Below are positions 16,240 through 25,358 of a stretch of 64,000 nt of DNA, piece after piece (positions within the stretch are counted from its first letter, which is position 1; every line of letters starts with the position of its first letter). The DNA is taken from the NCBI RefSeq assembly GCF_013410405.1, contig NZ_JACCFK010000001.1, positions 5,131,616-5,195,615 on the forward strand. Direction: 5' to 3'. The notes below the pieces were generated by a model. The model did not search any database and was not told where the DNA came from. It was given only the letters and a program-made list of their open reading frames with translations. The DNA is from Amycolatopsis endophytica (GTDB lineage Bacteria > Actinomycetota > Actinomycetes > Mycobacteriales > Pseudonocardiaceae). The position numbers and the translations under genes were made by a program.

Positions 16240-17198
16240 CGGGCACTCACCACCGGACGGACCCGCGGGTCCAGCAGCGGGTAGACCGCCTCCACCACGA
16301 GGCTGACCACGACGTAGACCACCGCCGCGAGCACCACCAGGCCCAGCACGACGGGCAGGTCCTGATTGGACACCGCGTCCACGGTGACCGAGCCCAGCGC
16401 GTGCCGCCCGAACACGGTCTCCACCACCACGGCGCCGCCGAGCAGGTTGCCGACCAGGATCCCGGTGATCGTCACCGCGGGCAGGCTCGCGTTGCGCAGG
16501 GCGTGGCGGAACAGGATCCACGTCCGGCTCGCGCCCTTGGCCCGCGCCAGCTGGACGTAGGGCTCGCCCAGGGTTTCCCGCAGGCTCCGGCCCAGCACCT
16601 GCGCGACGATCGCCGCGGTCGGCACGGCGAGCGTGATCGCGGGCAGCACCAGGCTCGCGAACCCGTCCCCGCCGGTGGCCGGGAACAGCGGCCAGTGGAA
16701 AGCCAGCAGCTGCAACAACAGCAGGCCCAGCCAGAACGACGGAATCGAGACCCCCGCCGCGGGCACCGACTCCAGGATCTGGCGGAGCACCCCGCCCCGC
16801 GCCAGGCCCGCGAGCAGGGCGAGCGCGACCCCGGCGGCCAGCGCCAGCAGCAACGCGAACGCGGCCAGTGCCGCGGTCTGCGGCAGGGCACCCAGGATGA
16901 GGCCCCGCACCGGTTCCCCGGTCTGCACCGAGGCGCCGAGATCGCCCGTGACCGCCCGGCCCAGCAGCGTCAGGTACTGCTCCCACAGCGGCCGGTCGAA
17001 ACCGTAGGCGGTGCGCAGCTGCGCCGCCTGCGCCGGGTCGATCACCGCCGTGTCGCCGCCCGCCTTCTGCGCGAGCATCAACGTGACCGGGTCACTGGGC
17101 AGCAGGTACAGCGCGACGAACGCGCCGGTGAACGCCGCCCACACGACGAACACCGCCTGACCGGCGCGGCGCAGCGCTTTCGCAAGACCGCCGGGCAT
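16236..17198 (-). CDS. ABC transporter permease, DppB/OppB type
   Basis: A 320-residue integral membrane protein with about six segments. An N-terminal TM is followed by an external domain (YLLPSDPVTLMLAQKAGG, YGFDRPLWEQYLTLL) typical of DppB. The EAA loop carries YVQLARAKGASRTWILFRHA. It heterodimerises with the DppC-type permease. Its start is 1 bp from the stop of the solute-binding lipoprotein gene, so the importer genes are one unit. Confidence 0.9.
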   Translation of the reverse strand: MPGGLAKALRRAGQAVFVVWAAFTGAFVALYLLPSDPVTLMLAQKAGGDTAVIDPAQAAQLRTAYGFDRPLWEQYLTLLGRAVTGDLGASVQTGEPVRGLILGALPQTAALAAFALLLALAAGVALALLAGLARGGVLRQILESVPAAGVSIPSFWLGLLLLQLLAFHWPLFPATGGDGFASLVLPAITLAVPTAAIVAQVLGRSLRETLGEPYVQLARAKGASRTWILFRHALRNASLPAVTITGILVGNLLGGAVVVETVFGRHALGSVTVDAVSNQDLPVVLGLVVLAAVVYVVVSLVVEAVYPLLDPRVRPVVSAR

Positions 17199-17199
17199 G

Positions 17200-18771
17200 T
17201 CAGGACAGCCAGGCGTCGTAGAAGGAGATGCCGGAGGTCGCGGTGAACCCGATGCCGTGCACCGTGTCGCTCACCCCGATCACCTGCGCCTGCTCGTTGA
17301 CCGGGATGACGTGCGCGTCCTCCACCAGGCTCCGCTGGGCCTCGGCCGCGGCCCGCCACCGCACCTGCGGATCCAGCGAACCGGCCTGCGTGGTCAGCGC
17401 GGCTTTCAGCGGGTCGGCGCCGCTCAGCTGCGCGCGGCCGAACAGGGTGCGCAGCACGTCCGGATCGGCGCGGGTCGAGTCGAGCAGGAAGAAGTCGAAG
17501 TTGTCCGCGGCGTACTGGGACTGCAACTCGGAGATCTGCAGCTGCCGCAGCGTCAGCTCGATGCCGACGCCCCTGAGCTGCTGCTGGATCAGCTCCAGGC
17601 TCTGCGGCCTGCCGAAGATCACGTCCAGGCTCAGCCGGGCCCCGTCGCGCACGCGGATGCCGTCCGGTCCGGGACGCCAGCCGGCCGCGTCCAGCAGCGC
17701 CTTCGCGCCGTCGGGGTCGTAGGCCAGTGCCGCGCCGAGGTCGGTGTAGCCGGGGGTGGTGGAGGACAGCACGCTGGTGGCCGGCCGGTACCGCGGGCTG
17801 AGGAACGTCGACACCACCTCGGGGCGGTTGACGGCTTTCTGCAGTGCCTGCCGCACGGCCTTGTCCTGCAGCACGGGGCGCCGCTCGTTGGGGCAGAGGC
17901 TCAGCACGACGCCCGGATTGTCGTGGCTGAGCAAGGTGAATCCGTTGCCGTCGAACTGCGGCTCGTCCTGCGGGGCGATGTTGCTGCTCACGTCGAGCTG
18001 GCCCGAGGAGAGGCTGCCGGTACGGGTGGCGGCTTCGGGCAGCACCTTGATCTCGACGCGGTCCAGGTAGGCGTCGCCGGTGTGCTGCCGCGACGGCGGG
18101 CCCCACGCGTAGCCCTGCCGCTTGGACAGCACGATCTCCTGCTTGGCGGTGTAGGAGGTCAGCACGAACGGGCCGGTGCCCACGATCTTGCCCGCGCAGC
18201 GCTCGGAAGCGGGCACGGCGAGCGAGGCGCGCGACAGGACGGCCAGCGCCGGGGTCGAGGTGGCCTGGAGGAACTGCGCGTTGGGGGCGCCGAACGTGAC
18301 GGTGACGGTGCGCGGGTCGGGGGCGGTGACCGCGGTGACACCGGCGAGGCCGGCGCCGGAGTTGCTCGCGGTGGCCCCCAGTTTCGTGATCCCGTCCAGA
18401 TTGTCCTTCACCACGCTCGCGTCCAGTGCGGAGCCGTCGCTGAAGGTCACGCCCTCGCGCAGGTGGAAGGTGAAGCTCGTCGCGTCGGGCGCGATCTCCC
18501 ACGACGAGGCCAGCGCCGGCCCGATGTCACCGGAGCGCGGGTCCTGGAAGGTGAGGGATTCCAGGACCTCGAGGTCGGGGCCTTCACCGGCCTGCTGGGG
18601 GTCGAGGCAGGAGGGCGTGTAGTCCAGGCCGAGGCGGAGCGTGCCGCCCGGATGCGGGGTGCCCGCCGCACCCGTGCTGCCCGCCGTGCCCGTCGAGCAC
18701 CCGGCCACGGCCGAGGCGGCGACGACCGCCAGGGCCAGCGCGCTGGTGCGCCTGCGCGCGATGTTTCCCAT
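17200..18771 (-). CDS. Solute-binding lipoprotein of the Dpp/Opp-type importer (SBP_bac_5)
   Basis: A 523-residue exported lipoprotein. The basic N-terminus MGNIARRR and hydrophobic core end in the lipobox VAGC, with lipidated Cys25. The family 5 binding-protein fold follows (GGTLRLGLDYTPSCLDPQQA, SWEIAPDATSFTFHLREGV). The protein would be anchored outside the membrane and deliver ligand to the permeases. The gene lies 28 bp downstream of the KSIII-like gene on the same strand and is inside the polyketide operon. The presence of an importer rather than an exporter in the middle of the core operon is unusual. Confidence 0.9.
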   Translation of the reverse strand: MGNIARRRTSALALAVVAASAVAGCSTGTAGSTGAAGTPHPGGTLRLGLDYTPSCLDPQQAGEGPDLEVLESLTFQDPRSGDIGPALASSWEIAPDATSFTFHLREGVTFSDGSALDASVVKDNLDGITKLGATASNSGAGLAGVTAVTAPDPRTVTVTFGAPNAQFLQATSTPALAVLSRASLAVPASERCAGKIVGTGPFVLTSYTAKQEIVLSKRQGYAWGPPSRQHTGDAYLDRVEIKVLPEAATRTGSLSSGQLDVSSNIAPQDEPQFDGNGFTLLSHDNPGVVLSLCPNERRPVLQDKAVRQALQKAVNRPEVVSTFLSPRYRPATSVLSSTTPGYTDLGAALAYDPDGAKALLDAAGWRPGPDGIRVRDGARLSLDVIFGRPQSLELIQQQLRGVGIELTLRQLQISELQSQYAADNFDFFLLDSTRADPDVLRTLFGRAQLSGADPLKAALTTQAGSLDPQVRWRAAAEAQRSLVEDAHVIPVNEQAQVIGVSDTVHGIGFTATSGISFYDAWLS

Positions 18772-18799
18772 GTGTCCTGTCCTTCGCTGAGCGCGGCTG

Positions 18800-19915
18800 T
18801 CACGCGCCGGCCGGGTGGTCCTCGCTGCCGAGCGTCGGTTCGGCCGGTCGAAATCCGCTGGAGTCTGGCTGGTGACGCGGTGGGGGTTCCCATCCTTCGG
18901 GCACGGCGGTCAGCTCGGCGACGGCGCACGACCAGCTGAACCCCGCGCCGACCCCGGCGAACAGCAGCCGCTGTCCGGGCCGGGCACGCCCGGACAGCAC
19001 GAGCTGCTCGAGCCCGGCGAACTGGTCGCCCGCCCCGAGGTGCCCGATCGTGCGGCCCCACTGCCAGGTGGTGGCGTCGAGGTCGATGTCCCAGGCCTTG
19101 AGGTAGCCGGCCCGCAGGCGGCGCAGGCCGAAGTGCGGCAGCACGAACCAGTCGATGTCCGCCAGGCTGGTTTCGGCGTCCTTCAGCGCGGTGGTCAGTG
19201 CCTCCCGCTGGCCCTCGACGACCTTGCGCACCGCCGCGCCGACGCCGGCGGATGCCAGGTAGTCGCGTTTGAGAACCTCCAGGTCCATCGGGGCGCGCAC
19301 GCTGAAGGGCATGCGCCCGAATGGGTCGGCGCCGCGGTGCATCCGTTCCAGGGTCGGGTCGGACACCGTCGCGACGCCGCGCACCGCGGCGAAACCGCCG
19401 TGGTTGGTCAGCACCGCCGCGGTGCCGCCGTCGCCGTAGACGGTGCCCGGATCGCTGCGCCACCGGTCGAATCCGGGCAGGCCGAAGGTGTCGCCGGTGG
19501 TCACCAGCGCGGCGGCCGGGCAGTCCTGCCCGCGCAGCACGTGCGCCGCCAGTTCGAGACCGGCCATCCCGCCGTTGGACAGCTGCCGGATCTCCACCGC
19601 GGGGCACCGGCTCCCGCCGACGGTGTCCTGCACGTGCGAAGCCGGCGCCCACAGGTCGTGGCCCTGGTAGTGCACGTCGGCGTGCAGCACGATGCGCAGG
19701 TCCTCCGGTGGCACACCGGAGCGGCGCATCGCCCGCGCCGCGGCCTCGGCGGCCAGTTCGGCGGCCGAGGCCGTGCCGGACACCGACACCGACACGATCC
19801 CGGTCTGCTCGGCCACTCGCCGGTCGCACTGCCCGGCCGCGAGTGCTTCGGCGGTGGGGACCCGATCCGGCAGCGCGCTCGCCACCGCGGCGATGTGGAG
19901 TTCGTCGGTGCGCAC
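18800..19915 (-). CDS. KSIII-like starter-unit enzyme with Ser nucleophile position
   Basis: A 371-residue thiolase-fold protein of the FabH/KAS III group. At the position of the catalytic Cys (residue 113) the sequence is QLSNGGMAG, so Ser replaces Cys. VLPHFG supplies His261, and in place of the usual Asn the GHLGAGD stretch gives His292 and Asp297. Cys-to-Ser at this position is known for the daunorubicin starter enzyme DpsC, and the His/Asp pattern recalls CerJ-type acyl-transferring KSIII proteins. With the divergent acyltransferase (a DpsC/DpsD-like pair) it probably selects a non-acetate starter. The GTG at 19915 has GGGGAAG upstream. Confidence 0.85.
   Translation of the reverse strand: MRTDELHIAAVASALPDRVPTAEALAAGQCDRRVAEQTGIVSVSVSGTASAAELAAEAAARAMRRSGVPPEDLRIVLHADVHYQGHDLWAPASHVQDTVGGSRCPAVEIRQLSNGGMAGLELAAHVLRGQDCPAAALVTTGDTFGLPGFDRWRSDPGTVYGDGGTAAVLTNHGGFAAVRGVATVSDPTLERMHRGADPFGRMPFSVRAPMDLEVLKRDYLASAGVGAAVRKVVEGQREALTTALKDAETSLADIDWFVLPHFGLRRLRAGYLKAWDIDLDATTWQWGRTIGHLGAGDQFAGLEQLVLSGRARPGQRLLFAGVGAGFSWSCAVAELTAVPEGWEPPPRHQPDSSGFRPAEPTLGSEDHPAGA
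18858..18874 (-). promoter_or_regulatory. Candidate SARP box upstream of the importer genes
   Basis: The minus strand reads CACCAG-N5-CTCCAG, with hexamers 11 bp apart, 87 bp before the SBP start and inside the 3' end of the KSIII-like gene. Orientation and spacing match the other boxes, suggesting an internal promoter. Because it overlaps coding sequence, chance similarity is possible. Confidence 0.35.
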
Positions 19916-20175
19916 TGGTTCTTCCCCGTTTCTCGTGGCGGCAGCCGCCGGCCGCACTCGTTCGTGGCGGACACGGCCGGCGGCTCGTGGCGGACCGGGT
20001 CGGCCGCCCTGCCGGGCGATGGCGGATCCCGCGGTATCGCCGGCCCGGCCATGGTCGGGCCGTCCGCTGGAGTCGGGGTGGAACGCGCGCTGATCCGCTT
20101 CCTGCCCGGACTCCAGCGATTCGCCAGCGGCGCCGGGCAGCATCCGTGCACCGGGAAGGAAAAACGGAGGTGGCC
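19916..20175. promoter_or_regulatory. Divergent promoter region of the polyketide core operons
   Basis: This 260-bp gap separates the minus operon (KSIII to DUF1684) from the plus operon (AT to carboxylase). Toward the AT gene, CTCCAG-N5-CGCCAG at 20111-20127 ends 48 bp before the ATG. Toward the KSIII gene, the minus strand has TTCCAC-N5-CTCCAG at 20067-20083. The two CGCTGGAGTC cores (20065-20074 and 20109-20118) are a perfect inverted pair. Closer to KSIII, TCGTGGCGG occurs three times (19933, 19962, 19984). These look like SARP boxes plus a further repeated element of unknown use. Confidence 0.6.
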
Positions 20176-21162
20176 ATGACGCGATCGGTCGTCCTGCTGG
20201 TACCGGGCCAGGGCGCGCAACACCCGGGAATGGCGGTGGAGCTCTACCACGCGCACGACGGTTTCCGCGCGGCCGTGGACGAGGTCTTCGCGCTGTGGGG
20301 TGGAGAAGGCGCGCGCATCCGGGCGGACTGGCTCGGCCCGGACCCGGAGATCGACCTGGACGACCTGCGCCGCTCGCAGCCGCTGCTGTTCGCGATCGGC
20401 TACGCGCTGGCCACGGCCCTGCGCGGCGAGGGCATCGAGCCCGTGGCACTGGCCGGGCACAGCGTCGGCGAAGTCGTCGCCGCGGTGATCGCGGGGGTGT
20501 TCCGGCTGCGCGACGCCGCCGAGGTGCTGGCCGAGCGGGTGGCGCAGCTGGCCGAGGGGCCGCCGGGCGGGATGCTCGCCGTCGCCGCCTCGGTCGCCGA
20601 GGTCATCCCGTACCTGGACGCGGAAGTGCACGTGGGTGCGGTCAACGCGGCCCGGCAGATCATGCTCGCCGGCCCGTCCGGGCCGCTGGCGAACACCGCG
20701 CGGCGGCTGCGGGCGGCCGAGCTCACCGTCCGGCCGGTGCGCACCCGCAATCCCTTCCACAGTCCCGTTCTCGCGCCGTACGCCGACCGCGCGCTGCCCA
20801 CGTTGCGGCGGCTCCCGCTCGCCCCGCCGGCGCTGCCGGTCTACTCCGGGTACACCGGGAAACTGCTGACCGCGCCCGAAGCGACCGACCCGGCGTTCTG
20901 GGCCGCCCAGCCGGCGCGGCCGGTGCACTTCGCCGACGCGCTCACCGCGGCGGCGGAGTCCGGCGGGCACCTGTTCGTGGAAACCGGTCCCGGCCAGAGC
21001 CTGACGGCACTGGCCCGCCGCCACCCCGCGATCACCGCCGCCGGTTCCCGCGCGCTGGCCCTGCTCCCGGCGCGCGCCGGGGGCGACGCCGCGAAGTTCA
21101 CCAGCACGGTCGCGGAGATCTTCGCGGCCACCACTCCGACCAGTGAGGCACTCCTGCCATGA
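20176..21162 (+). CDS. Acyl/malonyl-CoA:ACP acyltransferase (DpsD/FabD-like)
   Basis: A 328-residue acyltransferase. [15 protein letters not shown] is the N-terminal oxyanion motif, GHSVGE carries catalytic Ser96, and [10 protein letters not shown] contributes the catalytic His region. [12 protein letters not shown] is near the C-terminus. The ATG at 20176 has AACGGAGG upstream. Stand-alone acyltransferases are not needed by most type II pathways, which borrow the fatty-acid enzyme. Those that keep one, such as the daunorubicin and frenolicin clusters, prime with unusual starters. Its stop overlaps the KS-alpha start by 4 bp. Confidence 0.9.
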   Translation: MTRSVVLLVPGQGAQHPGMAVELYHAHDGFRAAVDEVFALWGGEGARIRADWLGPDPEIDLDDLRRSQPLLFAIGYALATALRGEGIEPVALAGHSVGEVVAAVIAGVFRLRDAAEVLAERVAQLAEGPPGGMLAVAASVAEVIPYLDAEVHVGAVNAARQIMLAGPSGPLANTARRLRAAELTVRPVRTRNPFHSPVLAPYADRALPTLRRLPLAPPALPVYSGYTGKLLTAPEATDPAFWAAQPARPVHFADALTAAAESGGHLFVETGPGQSLTALARRHPAITAAGSRALALLPARAGGDAAKFTSTVAEIFAATTPTSEALLP

Positions 21163-22427
21163 CCAGACGAGCAGTCATCACCGGGATCGGAGCCGTCGCA
21201 CCCGGCGGCATCGGCGTCCCGGCCTACTGGAAACAGCTGACCGACGGCGTGTCCGCGACGGCACCGATCTCGTTGTTCGACGCCTCGCCCTACCGGTCGC
21301 GGATCGCGGCCGAGGTCGACTTCGACCCGGCCGCCGCGGGGCTCGGGCCGCAGGAGATCCGCCGGCTCGACCGCGCCGCCCAGTTCGCCGTCGTCGCCGC
21401 GCGAGAGGCGGTCGAGGACAGCGGGCTGGAGTTCGGCTCGCTGCCCGGCGAGCGCACCGGCGTCGCGCTGGGCACCGCGGTCGGCTGCACGACGGCGATG
21501 GAACGCGAATACGTGGTGCTCTCCGACGGGGGCCGCGACTGGCTGGTCGACCCGGACTACGCCGTGCGCGAGCTCTACGACCACTTCGTGCCCAGCTCGA
21601 TGGCCGTCGAGCTGGCCCGGCTGACCGGCGCGCGCGGGCCGGTGTCGGTGATCTCCGACGGCTGCACCTCGGGCCTGGACGCGGTCGGGCACGCGCTCGA
21701 CCTGATCCGCGAAGGCAGCGCCGACGTCGTGATCACCGGTGGCACCGACGCGCCGATCTCGCCGATCACCCTGGCCTGCTTCGACGCGATCAAGGCGACC
21801 TCGCCGCGCAACGACGACGCCGAGCACGCCTCCCGGCCCTTCGACCGCACCCGCAACGGGCTGGTGCTCGGGGAGGGCGCGGCGGTCCTGGTCGTGGAGG
21901 AGGCCGGGCACGCCCGTCGCCGCGGCGCCCGGATCTACGCGGAGGTCTCCGGTTTCGCCAGCCGCTGCAACGCCTATCACATGACCGGCCTGCGCACCGA
22001 CGGTGTGGAGATGGCCGAGGCGATCCGGCTCGCGCTCGACGAGGCCCGGCTCGCGCCGGCCGACGTGCACTACGTCAACGCGCACGGTTCCAGCACCAAG
22101 CAGAACGACCGCCACGAGACGGCCGCGTTCAAGCGCAGCCTGGGCGAGCACGCGCACCACGTGCCGGTCAGTTCGATCAAGTCGATGATCGGGCACTCGC
22201 TGGGCGCCATCGGCGCGCTGGAACTCGCCGCGTGCGCGCTGGCGATCGAGCACGACGTCGTGCCGCCCACCGCGAACCTGCACGAGCCCGACCCCGACTG
22301 CGACCTGGACTACGTGCCACTCCTCGCGCGCGAACAGACCGTCGACACCGTCCTGAGCGTCGGCAGCGGCTTCGGCGGCTTCCAGAGCGCCGTGGTGCTC
22401 ACCGCGCCGGAATGGACGGCGGCATGA
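21159..22427 (+). CDS. Type II PKS ketosynthase alpha (KS-alpha)
   Basis: A 422-residue condensing enzyme. The catalytic Cys169 lies in [12 protein letters not shown]. The His residues are in [12 protein letters not shown] and [12 protein letters not shown], and [12 protein letters not shown] closes the protein. [14 protein letters not shown] is typical of minimal-PKS KS-alpha. With the chain-length factor it forms the heterodimer that builds the poly-beta-ketone by decarboxylative condensation of malonyl-ACP in the cytoplasm. It is coupled by 4-bp overlaps to the genes on both sides. Confidence 0.96.
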   Translation: MTRRAVITGIGAVAPGGIGVPAYWKQLTDGVSATAPISLFDASPYRSRIAAEVDFDPAAAGLGPQEIRRLDRAAQFAVVAAREAVEDSGLEFGSLPGERTGVALGTAVGCTTAMEREYVVLSDGGRDWLVDPDYAVRELYDHFVPSSMAVELARLTGARGPVSVISDGCTSGLDAVGHALDLIREGSADVVITGGTDAPISPITLACFDAIKATSPRNDDAEHASRPFDRTRNGLVLGEGAAVLVVEEAGHARRRGARIYAEVSGFASRCNAYHMTGLRTDGVEMAEAIRLALDEARLAPADVHYVNAHGSSTKQNDRHETAAFKRSLGEHAHHVPVSSIKSMIGHSLGAIGALELAACALAIEHDVVPPTANLHEPDPDCDLDYVPLLAREQTVDTVLSVGSGFGGFQSAVVLTAPEWTAA

Positions 22428-23665
22428 CCGGCGCGGTCGTCACCGGCATCGGCGTCGTCGCACCGACCGGCATCGGGACCGAGGAGTACTGGCGCGCCAC
22501 GACCGCGGGCGCATCGGCGATCGGCCCGATCACGCGGTTCGATCCGGCGCCCTACCCGGTGCGCCTGGCGGGGGAGGTGCCCGGGTTCGTCCCGGAGGAG
22601 CACGTGCCGTCCCGGCTGCTCCCGCAGACCGACCACGGCACCCGCCTGTCCCTGGCCGCGGCGGCGGAAGCGTTGTCCCGCAGCGGTCTCACCGCCGCCG
22701 AGGCGCCCGACTTCGGCATCGGCATCGCCACCGCCTCCACGATGGGCGGGTTCGAGTTCGGGCAGCGCGAGCTGGAGCACCTGTGGCAGCTGGGCGGGCA
22801 GCACGTCAGCGCCTACCAGTCCTTCGCCTGGTTCTACGCCGTCAACACCGGTCAGATCTCCATCCGCCACGGTCTGCGCGGGCCCGGCGCCACCGTCGTC
22901 GCCGACCAGGCAGGCGGCCTCGACGCGCTCGGCGTGGCCCGGCGGCAGATCCGCAAGGGCACGCCTGCCGTCGTCACCGGGGGAGTGGACAGCGCCCTGT
23001 GCCCGCTCGGCCTGGCCGGGCAGCTCAGCACCGGCGACCTCAGCGGCGCGCACGACCCGGAGCGGGCCTACCTGCCGTTCACCCGCGAGGCGCGCGGGCA
23101 CGTGCCCGCCGAGGGCGGCGCGATCCTCGTGGTGGAGGACGCGGAGTTCGCGCGCGACCGGGGCGCACCGGTGCTCGGCGAGATCGCCGGGTACGCGGCC
23201 ACCTTCGACCCGGACCCGCGCGATCCGGCCGCGGACGGGCTGCCGCGCGCGGCCCGGCAGGCCATCGCCGACGCCGGGCTCGAACCCGGCGACGTCGACG
23301 TGGTGTTCGCCGACGCCGCCGGCCGCGCCGGAGCCGACCGGCGCGAGGCCGCGGCGATCACCGCGCTCTTCGGCGCGGGCGGGATCCCGGTCACCGCACC
23401 GAAAACCGGCACCGGACGGCTGTACGCGGGAGCCGGCGGGCTGGACACCGCCGCCGCCCTGCTGAGCCTGCGCGACCAGTCGATCCCGCCCACCGTGCAC
23501 GTCGATGCCACCGACCCGGCCCAGGAGATCGACCTCGTCGTCGGCCGGGCCAGACCCGCCGCGTTGTCCACGGCGCTCGTCCTGGCCCGCGGGCGCGGCG
23601 GCTTCAACGCCGCACTCGTCGTGCGCGCACCCCTGCCCGGAAAACCCGTCCACACCAAGGAGTAG
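22424..23665 (+). CDS. Type II PKS chain-length factor (KS-beta)
   Basis: A 413-residue KS homologue in which the active-site Cys is replaced by Gln162 (ADQAGGLDA), the defining feature of chain-length factors. The rest follows the KS fold ([45 protein letters not shown]). The ATG at 22424 overlaps the KS-alpha stop. CLF lines the tunnel that sets chain length. I did not attempt to read carbon number from gating residues. The ACP gene follows 4 bp downstream. Confidence 0.96.
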   Translation: MTGAVVTGIGVVAPTGIGTEEYWRATTAGASAIGPITRFDPAPYPVRLAGEVPGFVPEEHVPSRLLPQTDHGTRLSLAAAAEALSRSGLTAAEAPDFGIGIATASTMGGFEFGQRELEHLWQLGGQHVSAYQSFAWFYAVNTGQISIRHGLRGPGATVVADQAGGLDALGVARRQIRKGTPAVVTGGVDSALCPLGLAGQLSTGDLSGAHDPERAYLPFTREARGHVPAEGGAILVVEDAEFARDRGAPVLGEIAGYAATFDPDPRDPAADGLPRAARQAIADAGLEPGDVDVVFADAAGRAGADRREAAAITALFGAGGIPVTAPKTGTGRLYAGAGGLDTAAALLSLRDQSIPPTVHVDATDPAQEIDLVVGRARPAALSTALVLARGRGGFNAALVVRAPLPGKPVHTKE

Positions 23666-23669
23666 CACC

Positions 23670-23921
23670 ATGAGCACACTGACCATCACCGCGCTGAAGG
23701 ACATCCTGCGCTCGGCCGCGGGCGAGGACGACGGCGTCGACCTCGACGCCGAAATCCTCGACACCCCGTTCACCGAGCTGGGCTACGACTCGCTCGCGCT
23801 GCTGGAGACCGCCGCCCGTATCGCCCGCGAATACGGCGTGACCCTCAGCGACGACGACGTCGACCAGATCGACACCCCGCGCGAGCTGCTCGACCGCGTC
23901 AACGCGGCGGCGCGCGCGTGA
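23670..23921 (+). CDS. Acyl carrier protein of the minimal PKS
   Basis: An 83-residue acidic protein with the phosphopantetheine site LGYDSLALLE, modified at Ser41. AAGEDDGVDLDAEILDTPFTELG and TPRELLDRVN are the usual flanking segments of type II PKS ACPs. The ATG at 23670 has AAGGAG upstream. With KS-alpha and CLF it completes the minimal PKS and carries the growing chain. Confidence 0.96.
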   Translation: MSTLTITALKDILRSAAGEDDGVDLDAEILDTPFTELGYDSLALLETAARIAREYGVTLSDDDVDQIDTPRELLDRVNAAARA

Positions 23922-23931
23922 GGCCGCGGCG

Positions 23932-25317
23932 ATGACGGCCGTCGCGGGAACGGACCAGGACGCCCGCGCCCCGCTGGCGCGGATCGGGGCCCTCGCCGAC
24001 GCGGGCACCGTCGTGCCCCGGGGCGACCGGGACGGCGGGGTGTGGGCCATCGCCCAACTGCGCGGCGTGGTGTGCGCGGTGTTCGCGCTCGATCCGCGAG
24101 TCAGCGCGGGCGCGATGTCGGCGGGCAACTGCGACGTCATCGTCGCCGCCTACGAGCACGCGCTGGAGGCCGGACTGCCCGTGGTCGGGCTGTGGCACTC
24201 CGGGGGCGCCCGGCTGCAGGACGGGATCGGCAGCCTGCACGCGGTGTCGCGCGTGTTCGCGGTGATGACCCGGGCCTCGGGCCGCATCCCGCAGATCTCC
24301 GTCGTGCTCGGCGCCGCCGCGGGCGGAGCCGCCTACGGGCCCGCGCTCACCGACGTCGTGATCATGGCGCCGGAGGCACGCGTGTTCATCACCGGGCCCG
24401 GGATCATCCGCGAGGTCACCGGCGAGGAGATCGACGCGGAAAGTCTCGGCGGGCCGGGACAGCACGGGCGGACCAGCGGCGTCACTCACGTCGTCGCGCG
24501 GTCCGAACCCGACGCGCTGGCGCGGGCCGCGGCGATCGTGGAACTGCTGGCCGCGCCGGGCCGGATCGACCCCGCTCAGGTGCCCGACCGGCCCTTCGCG
24601 CACCTGCTGCCGGAACGGGCCAGGCGGGCCTACGACATCCATCCGGTGGTCGAAGCACTGCTCGACGGGCCACCGGAGGAGCTGCACGCCGGCTGGGCGC
24701 GCAACATCGTCACCGCGCTGGGCAGGCTCGGCGGCGCGACGGTGGGTGTGGTGGCCAGCAACCCGATCCGCAAGGGCGGGTGCCTGGACGCGCGGTCGGC
24801 GGAGAAGGCGGCCCGGTTCGTGCGCATGTGCGACGCGTTCGGCATCCCGCTCGTCGTGCTCGTGGACGTGCCCGGCTACCTGCCCGGCGTCAAGGAGGAG
24901 TGGGATGGCGTGGTGCGGCGCGGGGCGAAGCTGCTGCACGCCTTCGCCGAGGCGACCGTGCCGCGGGTGAGCGTGATCCTGCGCAAGGCCTACGGCGGCG
25001 CCTACATCGCCATGAACTGCCGCGGCCTCGGCGCCGACCATGTGCTCGCCTGGCCGGGCGCGGAGGTGGCCGTGATGGGCGCGACCGCCGCGGTCCGGTT
25101 GCTGCGGCGGCGCGAGCTGGCCGCGGCGCAGGACCGGGCGGCGCTCGAAGAGCGGCTGGTGGCCGAGCACGAGCGGGACACCGGCGGGGTGCGCGCCGCG
25201 GTCGAGCTGGGCGTGGTCGACGAGGTCGTGGAGCCGGACCGGACCCGCGGCGCGGTCGCCAGGGCGCTGCACGAGCGGGGCCCGGCGCGCGGCGTCCACG
25301 GCAACATCCCGCTGTGA
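23932..25317 (+). CDS. Acyl-CoA carboxylase beta subunit (carboxyltransferase)
   Basis: A 461-residue crotonase-fold carboxyltransferase. The N-terminal half has HSGGARLQDGIGSLHAVSR and VVLGAAAGGAAYGPALTDVV. The C-terminal half has VDVPGYLPGVKEEWDGVVRR and KAYGGAYIAMNCRGLGAD. These Gly pairs form the oxyanion holes for carboxybiotin and acyl-CoA. Such genes occur in aromatic PKS clusters to boost malonyl-CoA. The small biotin carrier at 2311 is a likely partner; no biotin carboxylase subunit lies in the window. It begins 10 bp after the ACP gene and ends the plus-strand operon. Confidence 0.92.
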   Translation: MTAVAGTDQDARAPLARIGALADAGTVVPRGDRDGGVWAIAQLRGVVCAVFALDPRVSAGAMSAGNCDVIVAAYEHALEAGLPVVGLWHSGGARLQDGIGSLHAVSRVFAVMTRASGRIPQISVVLGAAAGGAAYGPALTDVVIMAPEARVFITGPGIIREVTGEEIDAESLGGPGQHGRTSGVTHVVARSEPDALARAAAIVELLAAPGRIDPAQVPDRPFAHLLPERARRAYDIHPVVEALLDGPPEELHAGWARNIVTALGRLGGATVGVVASNPIRKGGCLDARSAEKAARFVRMCDAFGIPLVVLVDVPGYLPGVKEEWDGVVRRGAKLLHAFAEATVPRVSVILRKAYGGAYIAMNCRGLGADHVLAWPGAEVAVMGATAAVRLLRRRELAAAQDRAALEERLVAEHERDTGGVRAAVELGVVDEVVEPDRTRGAVARALHERGPARGVHGNIPL

Positions 25318-25322
25318 GCGGT

Positions 25323-25350
25323 GTGCCGCCCCGGCTGCCCGGGGCGGCAC
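25323..25350. terminator. Bidirectional terminator hairpin
   Basis: GTGCCGCCCCGG (25323-25334) pairs perfectly with CCGGGGCGGCAC (25339-25350) around a 4-nt loop. It fills the 41-bp gap between the convergent carboxylase and SARP genes. Confidence 0.8.
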
Positions 25351-25358
25351 GACCGCGA

